Source of the DNA: Litchfieldia alkalitelluris
GTDB taxonomy: Bacteria; Bacillota; Bacilli; Bacillales; Salisediminibacteriaceae
Assembly: GCF_002153425.1 (NCBI RefSeq)
Contig: NZ_KZ119600.1
Span: forward strand, 4,197,100-4,261,099
Direction of reading: 5' to 3'
Length of the DNA stretch: 64,000 nucleotides
This document shows, in pieces, positions 53,024-61,729 of the stretch (position 1 is the stretch's first letter; each line of letters opens with the position of its first letter). The notes below the pieces were generated by a model that saw only the letters and a program-made list of their open reading frames with translations, ran no database searches and was not told the origin of the DNA. The position numbers and the translations under genes are program-made.

Positions 53024-53080
53024 TCTCTTTTCCTCCAATGGCCCGGCAAGGAGCCGTCAGGGGAAAAAGAGACAAAAAAA

Positions 53081-53165
53081 AGGCCGGACAACAGCTAACC
53101 CTGATCAGGGTTATCCATTGTCCGGCCTATAGGTAGTTCACCACGACTCCGTTGCTCGGTACCGA
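53081..53165 (-). repeat. RNA hairpin repeat unit 1
   Basis: Stem AGGCCGGACAA (53081-53091) with TTGTCCGGCCT (53118-53128) encloses the palindrome AACCCTGATCAGGGTT. On the minus strand eight T residues follow. Upstream on that strand lies the conserved block ACCGAG...GGAGTC...GAACTACCT shared with units 2-4. Confidence 0.75.
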
Positions 53166-53194
53166 TTATTTTTAATTTCTAAGAACATAAAAAA

Positions 53195-53260
53195 GCCGAA
53201 TAACTACTAAAAAAAGTAATTATCCGGCCTGGGTAATTCTTAGGATTCCTCGCTCGGTAT
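53195..53260 (-). repeat. RNA hairpin repeat unit 2
   Basis: GCCGAATAACTACT pairs with AGTAATTATCCGGC (53195-53228), followed by six T residues on the minus strand. The preceding block ACCGAGCGAGGAATCC...GAATTACC matches the other units, but no Com-like frame precedes it. Confidence 0.75.
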
Positions 53261-53292
53261 AATCGTGATATGAACTTTTAAAACAAAAAAAA

Positions 53293-53373
53293 GCCAGATG
53301 ACTGCCATTGTCGACAGTCATCCGGCCCTTAAGGTAGTTCTTCAGACTCCTTTTCGTCTCGGTATTGGTTTTC
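53293..53373 (-). repeat. RNA hairpin repeat unit 3
   Basis: GCCAGATGACTG (53293-53304) pairs with CAGTCATCCGGC (53315-53326), and eight T residues follow on the minus strand. The conserved ACCGAG...GAACTACCTTAA block overlaps the 3' end of the 64-residue Com-like gene. Confidence 0.8.
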
Positions 53374-53536
53374 CGCTTATTAACTTGAATTCATCTGTTC
53401 CTAAATCAACTTCCCATACCCTTTTACATTTACTGCACTTGACTTGAACCTTACCTGTTGCATCTTCTTCCTTATCCATTAACCTCTGTCCACAAACAAG
53501 GCATTCGACTCTTATTACGATAGCTTCTTTTGTCAT
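53342..53536 (-). CDS. Com-like zinc ribbon protein, copy 1
   Basis: 64 residues with two cysteine pairs, CLVC and CSKC, spaced as in the Com family of phage Mu. Mu Com is a zinc protein that binds an RNA stem-loop and activates translation of the mom DNA-modification gene. The ending reads KPIPRRKGV. The gene lies downstream of a methyltransferase-like gene, and a LexA-like box is found upstream at 53611-53626. Its stop lies inside repeat unit 3. RNA binding here is inference from the family. Confidence 0.65.
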   Translation of the reverse strand: MTKEAIVIRVECLVCGQRLMDKEEDATGKVQVKCSKCKRVWEVDLGTDEFKLISGKPIPRRKGV

Positions 53537-53610
53537 TATGTCCTCCTAACTATGTTTATGTTTTAAACCTTTTATTAATTTTTCACTTCCACCATATTTA
53601 CATTTTACAT

Positions 53611-53626
53611 AAGAACACTTGTTCTT
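53611..53626 (-). promoter_or_regulatory. LexA-box-like dyad upstream of Com copy 1
   Basis: AAGAACACTTGTTCTT contains GAAC-N4-GTTC, the core of the Bacillus SOS box. It lies 75 bp upstream of the Com-like start. Confidence 0.45.
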
Positions 53627-53660
53627 GTATAGTGATAAATTATGCTAGCAAATAAAAACA

Positions 53661-53742
53661 GGGCCGGATAAACCATTAATGAATTACTTAATGGTCTATC
53701 CGGCCCTTAAGGTAGCTCTTTAGGCTCCTTTTCGTCTCGGTA
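53661..53742 (-). repeat. RNA hairpin repeat unit 4
   Basis: GGGCCGGATAAACCATTAA (53661-53679) pairs with the segment at 53688-53706 over 19 positions with one mismatch. On the minus strand TGTTTTTATTTG follows. Its conserved ACCGAG...GAGCTACCTTAA block overlaps the 3' end of Com copy 2. Confidence 0.8.
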
Positions 53743-53915
53743 TAGGTTTTTTTACTTATTAATTTGAATTCATTTGTTCCCAAATCAACTTCCCATACAT
53801 TCCTACACCTACTACACTTCGGTTGGACTTTACCCGAAGCATCTTCTGCTTTATCCATCAATTTTTGTCTGCATTCTGGACATTCTACTCTTAAAAGGAC
53901 AGTTTCTTTTAACAT
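53688..53915 (-). CDS. Com-like zinc ribbon protein, copy 2, with shifted C-terminus
   Basis: 75 residues, closely similar to copy 1 up to KLIS, with cysteine pairs CPEC and CSRC. After that a run of seven A residues puts it one base out of frame relative to copy 1. Removing one A would restore the ending KPIPRRKGA and a stop at the same place as in copy 1. In the present frame the gene runs on through the first arm of hairpin unit 4. It lies 49 bp after the methyltransferase-like gene. It may be a slippage variant or a mildly damaged copy. Confidence 0.6.
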   Translation of the reverse strand: MLKETVLLRVECPECRQKLMDKAEDASGKVQPKCSRCRNVWEVDLGTNEFKLISKKTYTETKRSLKSYLKGRIDH

Positions 53916-53964
53916 TTGTTTCCTCCCCGAAAATAAGTATATAATTTTAGCTTTGTAAGCTTAA

Positions 53965-55833
53965 TTACTTCTTTGAAATGGACAATCGCAATTTACTTGT
54001 TAATTCCTCTCTCTGATGTTCAAATCTCATAATTGCTTCCTCAATTACTTTCTCGTAATCAAATTTATTTCGTCTTATATCGTTACCGATATCATCCATA
54101 AATTCGATATCAAACAAAGGTACTTGAAGCCGTTCCAATTGCGAAGTGTTCAGGAGTTTAATAGTCGTACCTGTTTGGATACCCTCAAGCATTTTAACCC
54201 CTATTTCACTCTGTAAAAATTCATATAAAACATAAGGATTATACTTTCGAGGGTCTACTCTTATTCTTGTAAGGTTTGAGCTAATAAAGGCTGGCCTTGA
54301 GTGTTCTTCGACAATAGCAACTCTTACTGTTGACCCTTTGGATGTAAGAATAATATCATTTGGTTTTATATCGAACTTCCCTAGCCAATCGGCTTTCTTA
54401 TTAGTAAGCTTGGCAGTTTCGTCATAATATATCCTTCCATTATCTATGTCCTTAACATTTAGAAAATAATGTGTTGGATGCGCTGATAACATTTCCATAT
54501 CACTCTTAGATACTTGAACACCTCTTGTAATTTCAGCTATGTTTTTTAACTTAACGCTGTGTTCGAATGTACTTTTCAATACATCGAAATCCAAATATTC
54601 TTTAGGATTTAATGTGTAGTTATACTCTCTAATTTTTTCTATGTCCACAAACTTACTAAAATGGTCCTCTTCAATGCCATGATGATAATATTCCAGTATC
54701 TTATTAATTCCTTCTGGACTTACAGCATGTTGGTTCTTGTTAATCCTATAACTATAGTCGCTAGCGTTAATAAATAAAACTTTATTCCTCCGAGCACGAT
54801 CTTTATTTGTATTGAATATAATAATTTCCGTTCCTATACCGGACTTTTCATATAGGTTAGTTGGTAAAGTAATAATACTCTCAATTAAATCATCTTCCAC
54901 GATCCCTTTTCTAATATGGGCTTCATTACTTCGTACCAAAGTACCCATGGTTCCGATAACAACACCCTTGCCATTTTCTTTTAAATGATGCAATACTATC
55001 TGGCAAAATGCCCAATCAGCACTACTGCGAGTTGGAATACCGTATTTTAATCTAGGGTCATTATATCTGTATCCCATATCATAATGCACGACTTGGGGAA
55101 AATCAGAAACAATGAAATCGAATTTTAAATCTCGTTCACTACTTTCATCACTTAAAGCATCCTTGTTAACAATTTCATAATTATCTATTCCATTAACAAT
55201 CATGAGTAACTTTGATATTAAGAAGTTTGTTACATTCATCTCTTCCCCATAATAATGTAACTCTCTATTCATTCGATCTCGTCCTGTTTTGGCCATACGC
55301 TCAAAGATATGAATTGCCACACCAGACATACCCGAGCAGTAATCAGCAAAAGTCCTTACTTTACCAAAATCCATTAAACCTACAATTATTTCCTTAACAC
55401 TATCCGGTGTTTGATTAAACCCGAACATTGCAGGGCGATAAGAGGTTATCTGATTGATAAACATCCTTACTTCTTCATCTGTTGAAAAATTGGCACTTTC
55501 CACTATTTGAAAAATATGTCTTAGCTTCTTATTTTCAGATTTGTCCTTATAAATTAATACCTTATCCATCATTCCTGTTAAGATCCCTTTAAACTCAGGA
55601 AATTCATACTCAAACTGTTTTAATTCATCTTGTAAAAACATAAATGAGCCGTACTCATGCAAATACCTTTTATGTTTTAGGTTCGATGTATTATATTTAT
55701 CATTTAAATTTACCCATGTGATAGACGAAACTCCTAAAATGATATAAAAGGATTGTTCCTGACTAAAAGTTCCTCGTAATTCCCCAAAACACGATTCTAT
55801 AATTGCTTCATATTCTTTATTCCAGCCGTACAT
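53965..55833 (-). CDS. Type I-like N6-methylase with TRD and degenerate catalytic motif
   Basis: 622 residues. Residues 130-400 align with HsdM-type methylases: FADYCSGMSGVAI in the place of motif I, ADWAFCQIVLHHLKENGKG, VIGTMGTLVR, and LPTNLYEKSGIGTEII. The catalytic NPPF/Y is replaced by SDFP in FDFIVSDFPQVV. From about 420 the protein continues into an HsdS-like target recognition domain (LKNIAEITRGVQVSKSD...FIKPNDIILTS-type, ending QLERLQVPL). No endonuclease subunit is nearby. It could be a DNA-binding decoy, regulator or altered methylase. Strong ribosome site AGAGGTGAT; the promoter is flanked by dyads. Confidence 0.75.
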   Translation of the reverse strand: MYGWNKEYEAIIESCFGELRGTFSQEQSFYIILGVSSITWVNLNDKYNTSNLKHKRYLHEYGSFMFLQDELKQFEYEFPEFKGILTGMMDKVLIYKDKSENKKLRHIFQIVESANFSTDEEVRMFINQITSYRPAMFGFNQTPDSVKEIIVGLMDFGKVRTFADYCSGMSGVAIHIFERMAKTGRDRMNRELHYYGEEMNVTNFLISKLLMIVNGIDNYEIVNKDALSDESSERDLKFDFIVSDFPQVVHYDMGYRYNDPRLKYGIPTRSSADWAFCQIVLHHLKENGKGVVIGTMGTLVRSNEAHIRKGIVEDDLIESIITLPTNLYEKSGIGTEIIIFNTNKDRARRNKVLFINASDYSYRINKNQHAVSPEGINKILEYYHHGIEEDHFSKFVDIEKIREYNYTLNPKEYLDFDVLKSTFEHSVKLKNIAEITRGVQVSKSDMEMLSAHPTHYFLNVKDIDNGRIYYDETAKLTNKKADWLGKFDIKPNDIILTSKGSTVRVAIVEEHSRPAFISSNLTRIRVDPRKYNPYVLYEFLQSEIGVKMLEGIQTGTTIKLLNTSQLERLQVPLFDIEFMDDIGNDIRRNKFDYEKVIEEAIMRFEHQREELTSKLRLSISKK

Positions 55834-56239
55834 TTTATCACCTCTTCATTTTAGGTATGTATATACCTTGAAATAAGCTTATCATCTCCCATGTTTTCCC
55901 GTCAATAGTTTTTAGGTATAAACATACCTTTTTATTTTAAAGTCACATTACAGTTTCCAAAAGGGATATATGTTCTTGTTAAGAGGAAATATACATAAAG
56001 CCCGCTAAGCATAATGATAGGCAGAAAATTTTTGAATTTCATTTATCTGGAGAGTTTTGTCAGATATTCGTGAAAAAAAATGAGGTATATTGTAGGATGA
56101 ATTTATTATTCGTTAGATACTATTGAGGTTTATTGTTATATTTGTGTTAAAGATAGTAGAGCAGGAAAGCATTTTGTCGAGGAATAACATAAATAACTTC
56201 TTTAAATTAACGCGCTAAAGGTTAAAGATCTAAAAGTAA
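55834..56239. other. Spacer at the right phage boundary
   Basis: The first 100 bp hold the promoter and dyads of the methylase-like gene. From about 55990 to 56235 I see no gene and no clear repeat. The phage-host junction probably lies here, but no att core is recognisable. Confidence 0.45.
55853..55929 (-). promoter_or_regulatory. Promoter flanked by AGGTAT dyads
   Basis: AGGTATGTATATACCT (55853-55868) and AGGTATAAACATACCT (55914-55929) are near-palindromes. Between them on the minus strand lie TTGACG (55900-55905) and TAAGCT (55876-55881), spaced 18 bp. This looks like an operator pair for a repressor. Confidence 0.65.
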
Positions 56240-56270
56240 TCCCGCCAAGTTTTTACACTCAGCGGGAACT
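56240..56270 (-). terminator. Terminator of the polysaccharide operon
   Basis: On the minus strand CCCGCTGAGT pairs with ACTTGGCGGG over ten positions including wobbles, followed by ATTACTTTT. It lies just past the epimerase stop. Confidence 0.7.
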
Positions 56271-56272
56271 CA

Positions 56273-57298
56273 TTACTTTTTATTATAATAATCAACATAC
56301 CAATTAGCGAACTTCTGTAAGCCCTCTTCAATCGATGTTTTTGGTTTAAACCCAACAGCTTCCTGCAATAAATCAGTTGAAGCATACGTAGCAGGTACAT
56401 CTCCTGGCTTAATTGGTTCAAAAACCTTTTCAAATTGTACTTCTCTTCCTAAAGCCTTAGTTAAAGTCTTCTCCAATGTATTAATAAACGTCATCAGCTT
56501 TTCAGGATTGTTATTACCGATATTGAACACCTTGTGAGGAACGGCATCGACTGGTGGTTTACCAATAAGTCGCTCTATTCCTTCGACTATATCATCGATA
56601 TAAGTAAAATCACGGTATAGGTCATTATCAAAATCACCATTATTAAAGATCTTAATTGGTTCTTCAGCAAAATATTTATCTGTAAAACCAAAGTAGGCCA
56701 TATCCGGTCTCCCCATCGGACCATAAACGGTAAAGAAGCGGAGACCTGTTGCAGGAATGTTATATAAATGGCTATACGTATGAGCCATCAATTCATTTGA
56801 CTTCTTCGTAGATGCATAAAGTGATACAGGAGTATCTACAAAGTCTGTTTCTTCAAATGGCACCTTTTTATTGGTGCCATAAACAGAGCTTGAAGATGCG
56901 TACACTAGATGTTCTACTGGATTATGCCTACAAGCCTCTAGGATATTATAGAAACCAATTATATTACTTTGAATATACACATCTGGATTCTCTATTGAAT
57001 AACGTACCCCCGCTTGGGCTGCTAAATTAACTACAACACTAGGCTTGTACTTTTCAAAGAGTTCTGTGATTAATTCCTTGTCCGAAATATCTCCCCTAAT
57101 AAAAGTAAACTTATTAAAAGGTAGTAGTTGCTCCAGACGATCCATTTTTAGATTCACATCATAATAATCATTTAAGTTATCAATACCTATTACTTGGCAT
57201 CCGCTTTTTAGTAGCTTTTTAGATAAAAAGTATCCAATAAAACCTGCTGCTCCAGTAATAAGATAAACTATACTAGGATCTAACGGTTTGTAACTCAA
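56273..57298 (-). CDS. UDP-glucuronate 4-epimerase, NAD-dependent
   Basis: I choose the TTG preceded by AAAGGAG, giving 341 residues; a longer frame runs into the upstream gene. The NAD-binding motif ITGAAGFIGYFL lies near the start, then VNLAAQAGVRYSIENP, the YASSSSVYG serine motif and the YASTKKSNE tyrosine-lysine pair. This is a short-chain dehydrogenase/reductase-type sugar epimerase. The pattern and its place next to UDP-glucose dehydrogenase point to conversion of UDP-glucuronate to UDP-galacturonate for polysaccharide synthesis. It overlaps the end of ugd by 26 bp. Confidence 0.88.
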   Translation of the reverse strand: MSYKPLDPSIVYLITGAAGFIGYFLSKKLLKSGCQVIGIDNLNDYYDVNLKMDRLEQLLPFNKFTFIRGDISDKELITELFEKYKPSVVVNLAAQAGVRYSIENPDVYIQSNIIGFYNILEACRHNPVEHLVYASSSSVYGTNKKVPFEETDFVDTPVSLYASTKKSNELMAHTYSHLYNIPATGLRFFTVYGPMGRPDMAYFGFTDKYFAEEPIKIFNNGDFDNDLYRDFTYIDDIVEGIERLIGKPPVDAVPHKVFNIGNNNPEKLMTFINTLEKTLTKALGREVQFEKVFEPIKPGDVPATYASTDLLQEAVGFKPKTSIEEGLQKFANWYVDYYNKK

Positions 57299-58649
57299 TA
57301 TTTCTCGACTCCTTTGCAACTTCTCTCTCCACAGCCTTCCTTCCAATAGAATGATATTCCACTCCTGCTTCCTTCATTTCATCGATACTATATATATTTC
57401 TTCCATCATATACTAAAGGAGTTCTCATTAACTCCCTATACTTTCCAGGAGTAACTGCTTTTACTTCGCCCCACTCTGTAAATATAAAGCAAACATTCGC
57501 ACTGTCTAGTGCTTCTTTTACATTAGTAACATAAGTGATATTTCCCTTACCATTTTTTCCTTCTGGGTGTACTTTTGCAAAGTTACTTGCGCCAACAGGG
57601 TCATAGGCATAGATATCTGCACCTTGTTCTAATAGTAAAGGTACATTCTCAAGAGATGCAGCTTCACGCAAATCATCTGTTCCAGGCTTAAATGTCAAGC
57701 CAAGTACAGCTACTTTCAGACCGTTAAAAGTAATAAGCCTTTTACTAGCTTTTTTGTATAACAATGTTTTCTGATCTTTATTAACATCAATTGCAGCCTT
57801 AACCGTTCGTAACTCATACCCATGTTGTTTTGCAATGTTTTCCAGTGCCTTAGTGTCCTTAGGGAAGCATGAACCTCCATAACCGATGCCTGCATTTAAA
57901 AACTTATTTCCAATACGTGCATCATAGCTCATGCCTTTTGCAACATCTTGCACATCTGCTCCTACCAATTCACAAAGGTTTGCAATATCATTCATATAAG
58001 AAATTTTTAGAGCCAAAAAGTCATTAGATGCATACTTAATCATTTCTGCAGACCTTCTATTCACCGAAACGATAGGCAAATTAAATGGTTTATAGATTTT
58101 CATCAGCAGCTCTTCAGCCCATTTACTCTCCGTACCGATAATTATTCTTTCTGCATGTAAAGTATCATGTACCGCAGAGCCTTGCGCTAAGAATTCAGGG
58201 TTTGATGCAACTTCTACTTTTACATCATTAACTAAAAAGTCTTGAATAAACTGTTCTACTTTATCATTCGTTCCTACTGGAACTGTTGATTTTACTACTA
58301 CTAAGCAATCCTTTTCAATTGACTCAGCAATTTGCCTAGCAACCGTTGCAATATAAGAAAGATTCGCAGAACCATCTCGCCGTTCTGGTGTACCTACACC
58401 AATAAAGATTGCATCCGCATTTTTGTAAGCTGAATTATAATCTGTTGTATAATCAATTCTTTCAGCTGCATAGTTTTTTTGCATTAACTTTTCTAAACCC
58501 GTTTCATAAATTGGAGAAACTCCAGATTTCATTACATTAACTTTTTTTTCATCAATATCTACACAGGTTACTTGGTGACCAACTTCAGCAAAACATACAC
58601 CTGCGACTAGACCTACATAACCAGTTCCTGCTACTGCTATTTTGTACAT
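57273..58649 (-). CDS. ugd: UDP-glucose 6-dehydrogenase
   Basis: 458 residues. The NAD motif VAGTGYVGLVAGVCFAE opens the protein. Further landmarks are KSTVPVGTNDKVE, the central EMIKYASNDFLALKISYMN helix, the catalytic cysteine in GYGGSCFPKDTKAL, and LGLTFKPGTDDLREA. It oxidises UDP-glucose to UDP-glucuronate, the substrate of the epimerase downstream. Length is normal for the family. Confidence 0.95.
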   Translation of the reverse strand: MYKIAVAGTGYVGLVAGVCFAEVGHQVTCVDIDEKKVNVMKSGVSPIYETGLEKLMQKNYAAERIDYTTDYNSAYKNADAIFIGVGTPERRDGSANLSYIATVARQIAESIEKDCLVVVKSTVPVGTNDKVEQFIQDFLVNDVKVEVASNPEFLAQGSAVHDTLHAERIIIGTESKWAEELLMKIYKPFNLPIVSVNRRSAEMIKYASNDFLALKISYMNDIANLCELVGADVQDVAKGMSYDARIGNKFLNAGIGYGGSCFPKDTKALENIAKQHGYELRTVKAAIDVNKDQKTLLYKKASKRLITFNGLKVAVLGLTFKPGTDDLREAASLENVPLLLEQGADIYAYDPVGASNFAKVHPEGKNGKGNITYVTNVKEALDSANVCFIFTEWGEVKAVTPGKYRELMRTPLVYDGRNIYSIDEMKEAGVEYHSIGRKAVEREVAKESRNIELQTVRS

Positions 58650-58817
58650 GGAAAAATCCCTTTCTAAACCATATTTATAGTATGAAAATTTGAGTTATTT
58701 GCATAAGAAACTTATTATTAAATCGTCTAATTATTATATAAAAATGGAGCAGGTTCTGACCTTCGGGCTTTCGAAATACTATGTGGAATGGACAGTTATT
58801 ATAATTTTGTTAGCTAA

Positions 58818-60587
58818 CTACTTCCGGTTAGAGTGTAATGTATACAAAACTTGCATTAAGTTTTTTAACTGACTCTTACTAAGATTGCCATCTATAAATA
58901 ATTTCTCTACATCCTTATCTACAAGAGCAGTTTCTAAAGTTGTAACATTTTTTGAGTAGTTTTTCTTAGCTGTCTGCCACTCCTTGCTATTCATAACGAA
59001 ATTCCAATCACCCCAAGATTTTTGATTACCTTTTATTATTCCAGTTTTTTTCCCTAATATTTGAGTTGACCACATTATAAAACGTATAAAGCTATTAACG
59101 TACCATGGGAAATATGGCATATGTCCATTACTATGCAACAACCATTTTGTGGGTTTTAACATTGGCTTCGCTGCTTTGTGAAACAGTCTACGGTTAAGCT
59201 TCCAACTTTGCGGTACTGATGCACTAACTTTCACTACATCTTTAGACATAAAAGGTTCGTAACTACGAAAAAGTCTTCTATTACCATATAAATTAGGTAT
59301 ATTCATATTCATTGAACTAGGCCAAAGTTCAAACCACTCTTCGGCTGATTCGCCACGCAAACTTTTAACATAACTCAAATGTGTCTGCCGTCTTATTTTA
59401 ATTTCAGACAAAACCTCTTTTTTAAAAACATTACTTTTCAATGTTTGATCTGGAGTATAATTTTGTTTTTTTATTTGAGGAATAAAAGGAAACCGACTTG
59501 TTCCACGAACTTTTTTTACACGGGCCCCTTTAAGTAAGGCATCTGAGAATAAACCTCCAAAAACGGCTGGATATTCATCAAGTTTACAACTTTTATGAAA
59601 ACCAAAAGTATGAACATGATGATACTGAAATCCACTTCCCACTAATTCCGTACACTTGGGTAAAATTTCTATATAATGTGCTTTACTTCTTGTAGCTATA
59701 TTAAAATTTGCACCATACGCTTCTGCTGCTTTTTGTGCAACTTTTCCCTCCCGATTCATAAAATCAAGAAATACAAATGAATCACGTATACGATCTTGTG
59801 GTAAAATAGCAGAAAGAAACCGAGAATCTTCCCCACCACTAATAAATTGAGCTATATGAGGCATATCTTTTACAACCGCCTCTGTATAGTTTTGCAATCC
59901 TTGCCTTAAATCTTGAGCCGCCTTATTAATAGACTTATACCTAACATTATCTGACGGTAACCAATATGCACTTGATTGAATATTTTTTAATTTACTCAAT
60001 ATTTTATGTTCGGATGCCGGAAATAACTGCCGAAGATTGGTATACGTTGTATAAGGGAAGGTTACCACCCCATGAAGAATAAAGTCGATCTGGGAAACTA
60101 TGTCTATCCTATCAATCTGACGAGAGGTCTTTGCTAATGCATCAACATGGGTTGATAACATACTATTTCCAATATCATCTTGGTAAATAAAAACTGGAAT
60201 AAAGGACATTAAGTCAGTAACACAAATAATTTCTTCTGTGACTTTATTTATTATTAAGATATTAAAAGGACCACTCAAGTCTTCATCCCAACGTATATCC
60301 CCTGATAACCAGCGATTTAAAATACTGCTAGTACCCGTACACATGTCATCTTTTGTCAAAAATATATTATCCTGAAAATGGAGAATAGGGCCACCGATAA
60401 CAGTACAAATGTATTCTGTAGTTTCTAGTACCTGAAACCCATTGTAAAGATTTTGACTTACTGCCAATGACCCCCATTCCCCATGAAACTCTTTTATTTG
60501 AGGTTTTTCTTTAGAATAAATAGCTTCAATTTTTTTTGTTAACTCCCCTTTAGAAATTGGCTTTTTGGAATAAATAAAATCACTCAT
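58818..60587 (-). CDS. Asparagine synthase-like amidotransferase of a polysaccharide cluster
   Basis: 589 residues. The N-terminal 180 residues resemble a glutamine amidotransferase fold but lack the usual catalytic Cys2. The synthase domain has the PP-loop IAQFISGGEDSRFLSAIL (about residue 245), used to activate a carboxylate with ATP. Proteins of this type occur in capsule and exopolysaccharide clusters, where they may amidate uronic acids. That substrate fits the UDP-uronate genes downstream but is inference. Its start overlaps the CapA-like gene. Confidence 0.75.
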   Translation of the reverse strand: MSDFIYSKKPISKGELTKKIEAIYSKEKPQIKEFHGEWGSLAVSQNLYNGFQVLETTEYICTVIGGPILHFQDNIFLTKDDMCTGTSSILNRWLSGDIRWDEDLSGPFNILIINKVTEEIICVTDLMSFIPVFIYQDDIGNSMLSTHVDALAKTSRQIDRIDIVSQIDFILHGVVTFPYTTYTNLRQLFPASEHKILSKLKNIQSSAYWLPSDNVRYKSINKAAQDLRQGLQNYTEAVVKDMPHIAQFISGGEDSRFLSAILPQDRIRDSFVFLDFMNREGKVAQKAAEAYGANFNIATRSKAHYIEILPKCTELVGSGFQYHHVHTFGFHKSCKLDEYPAVFGGLFSDALLKGARVKKVRGTSRFPFIPQIKKQNYTPDQTLKSNVFKKEVLSEIKIRRQTHLSYVKSLRGESAEEWFELWPSSMNMNIPNLYGNRRLFRSYEPFMSKDVVKVSASVPQSWKLNRRLFHKAAKPMLKPTKWLLHSNGHMPYFPWYVNSFIRFIMWSTQILGKKTGIIKGNQKSWGDWNFVMNSKEWQTAKKNYSKNVTTLETALVDKDVEKLFIDGNLSKSQLKNLMQVLYTLHSNRK

Positions 60588-61729
60588 TTGTTACCTCCGT
60601 ACTTATCTTTAAATACCAACTCAAGTGCATGTTTCGCAGCGAAATAATAAGACTCGTTTCTTAGGAGATGCAGAGCAAGTGTATCTTTGTCTTTCTTTTT
60701 TTGTTTACCGACAATTGTTGCTAGAATCCTTTTTAGTGAAGATTTTATTGTCCCATCGAATGGAAAATGTAATAACGAAAAGGTATATTTCGGTTTAATT
60801 TTCTTTCTATATACTGTAAGCGACATCTGATCATGAAGCTTTTCATAATCATTATCCAAATTGGAATTTAGAATTTTAAAATCAATTTGTTTTTCTTGCA
60901 TGGAAAGTTGAACAATACCTTGTTCCTTATGATGAAAAACAGGTTCAAAGTTCATCTTTTTATTTTTCTCTAACCTCAAAACAATAGAATAAGAACGATC
61001 TTCTTTATTAATAAAATTTTTCGAGTCAAAATAAAAATTTCCAAGACTGTAAAATATTAAAGAATCATTATAATTCTCAAAACCTTGTGGAACATGCGGA
61101 TGAGAACCAATAATTGCATCAGCACCTAAATCACAAAAATGCTTATATCGCCATCGCCATTCTTTTTGTGGGATATTATAATGTTCTAAACCTGCATGTG
61201 CCAATACTATAACAAAATCACATTCTTTTTTAAGTTTAATTATCTGCTTATCGATAAAACTATGATTAATCCAAGCATAGCCACTCTGTTCTAATCCTGA
61301 AAAGTAATCAATTACACCAAATTGTGCTTCACAAGCATTTATTATTCCTAATTTTATATCACCAATTGACTTTATAATTGGTTTATAAGCCTGTTCAAAA
61401 TTTACTCCTGCCCCGATTGTTTCCATACCTAATTTTTTTGCTTCGTTAATTGTCCCCATTAAACCAACAGTACCAAAGTCCATTATATGATTATTAGCCA
61501 TGCATAATAAATTAAATCCCTGCTCCTTTAACCCATTTATTGTACTTTTTTTCTGATAATGATGGGGTCCTGATTTAGGCTGCGGCTCACCAAAACCTTC
61601 AATCGGAGCTTCAAAATTGCATATAGAGTAATCTGCTTCAGCCACCACCTTTGCCAAAGAACCAGAACAGATCAAACCATCATTCTTTTGATAATTTACA
61701 ATATCACCGCATATGAATACCTTTACCAT
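60584..61729 (-). CDS. CapA-like protein of capsule synthesis
   Basis: 381 residues. The metallophosphatase-like core of the CapA/PgsA family is visible: FICGDIVNYQK at the start, FEAPIEGFGEPQPKSGPHHY, CMANNHIMDFGTVGLM, VLAHAGLEHYNIPQKEWR and IIGSHPHVPQGFE. It lacks an evident signal peptide or transmembrane anchor. In capsule loci such proteins take part in polymer export or attachment. It overlaps both neighbours by one to four bases, so the genes are translated together. Confidence 0.85.
   Translation of the reverse strand: MVKVFICGDIVNYQKNDGLICSGSLAKVVAEADYSICNFEAPIEGFGEPQPKSGPHHYQKKSTINGLKEQGFNLLCMANNHIMDFGTVGLMGTINEAKKLGMETIGAGVNFEQAYKPIIKSIGDIKLGIINACEAQFGVIDYFSGLEQSGYAWINHSFIDKQIIKLKKECDFVIVLAHAGLEHYNIPQKEWRWRYKHFCDLGADAIIGSHPHVPQGFENYNDSLIFYSLGNFYFDSKNFINKEDRSYSIVLRLEKNKKMNFEPVFHHKEQGIVQLSMQEKQIDFKILNSNLDNDYEKLHDQMSLTVYRKKIKPKYTFSLLHFPFDGTIKSSLKRILATIVGKQKKKDKDTLALHLLRNESYYFAAKHALELVFKDKYGGNK

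Larger units (their letters stand above)
16850..55990 (-). mobile_element. Siphovirus prophage
   Basis: About 39 kb of contiguous phage genes: early regulation, replication, packaging, head, tail, lysis, plus two accessory cassettes. No structural gene appears broken. Exact ends and att sites could not be found; the recombinase array to the left is probably its integration module. Confidence 0.85.

Noticed and set aside
53081-53742. Evenly spaced hairpins as a CRISPR array
   Set aside because: Spacing is irregular, the stems differ in sequence and each ends in a T-run; there are no identical repeats with unique spacers and no cas genes.
1275-56270. Similar hairpins CCCRC...GYGGG at 1282, 6021 and 56243 as att sites
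   Set aside because: They all fall directly after stop codons and end in T-rich sequence, so terminators explain them; no identical core is shared.
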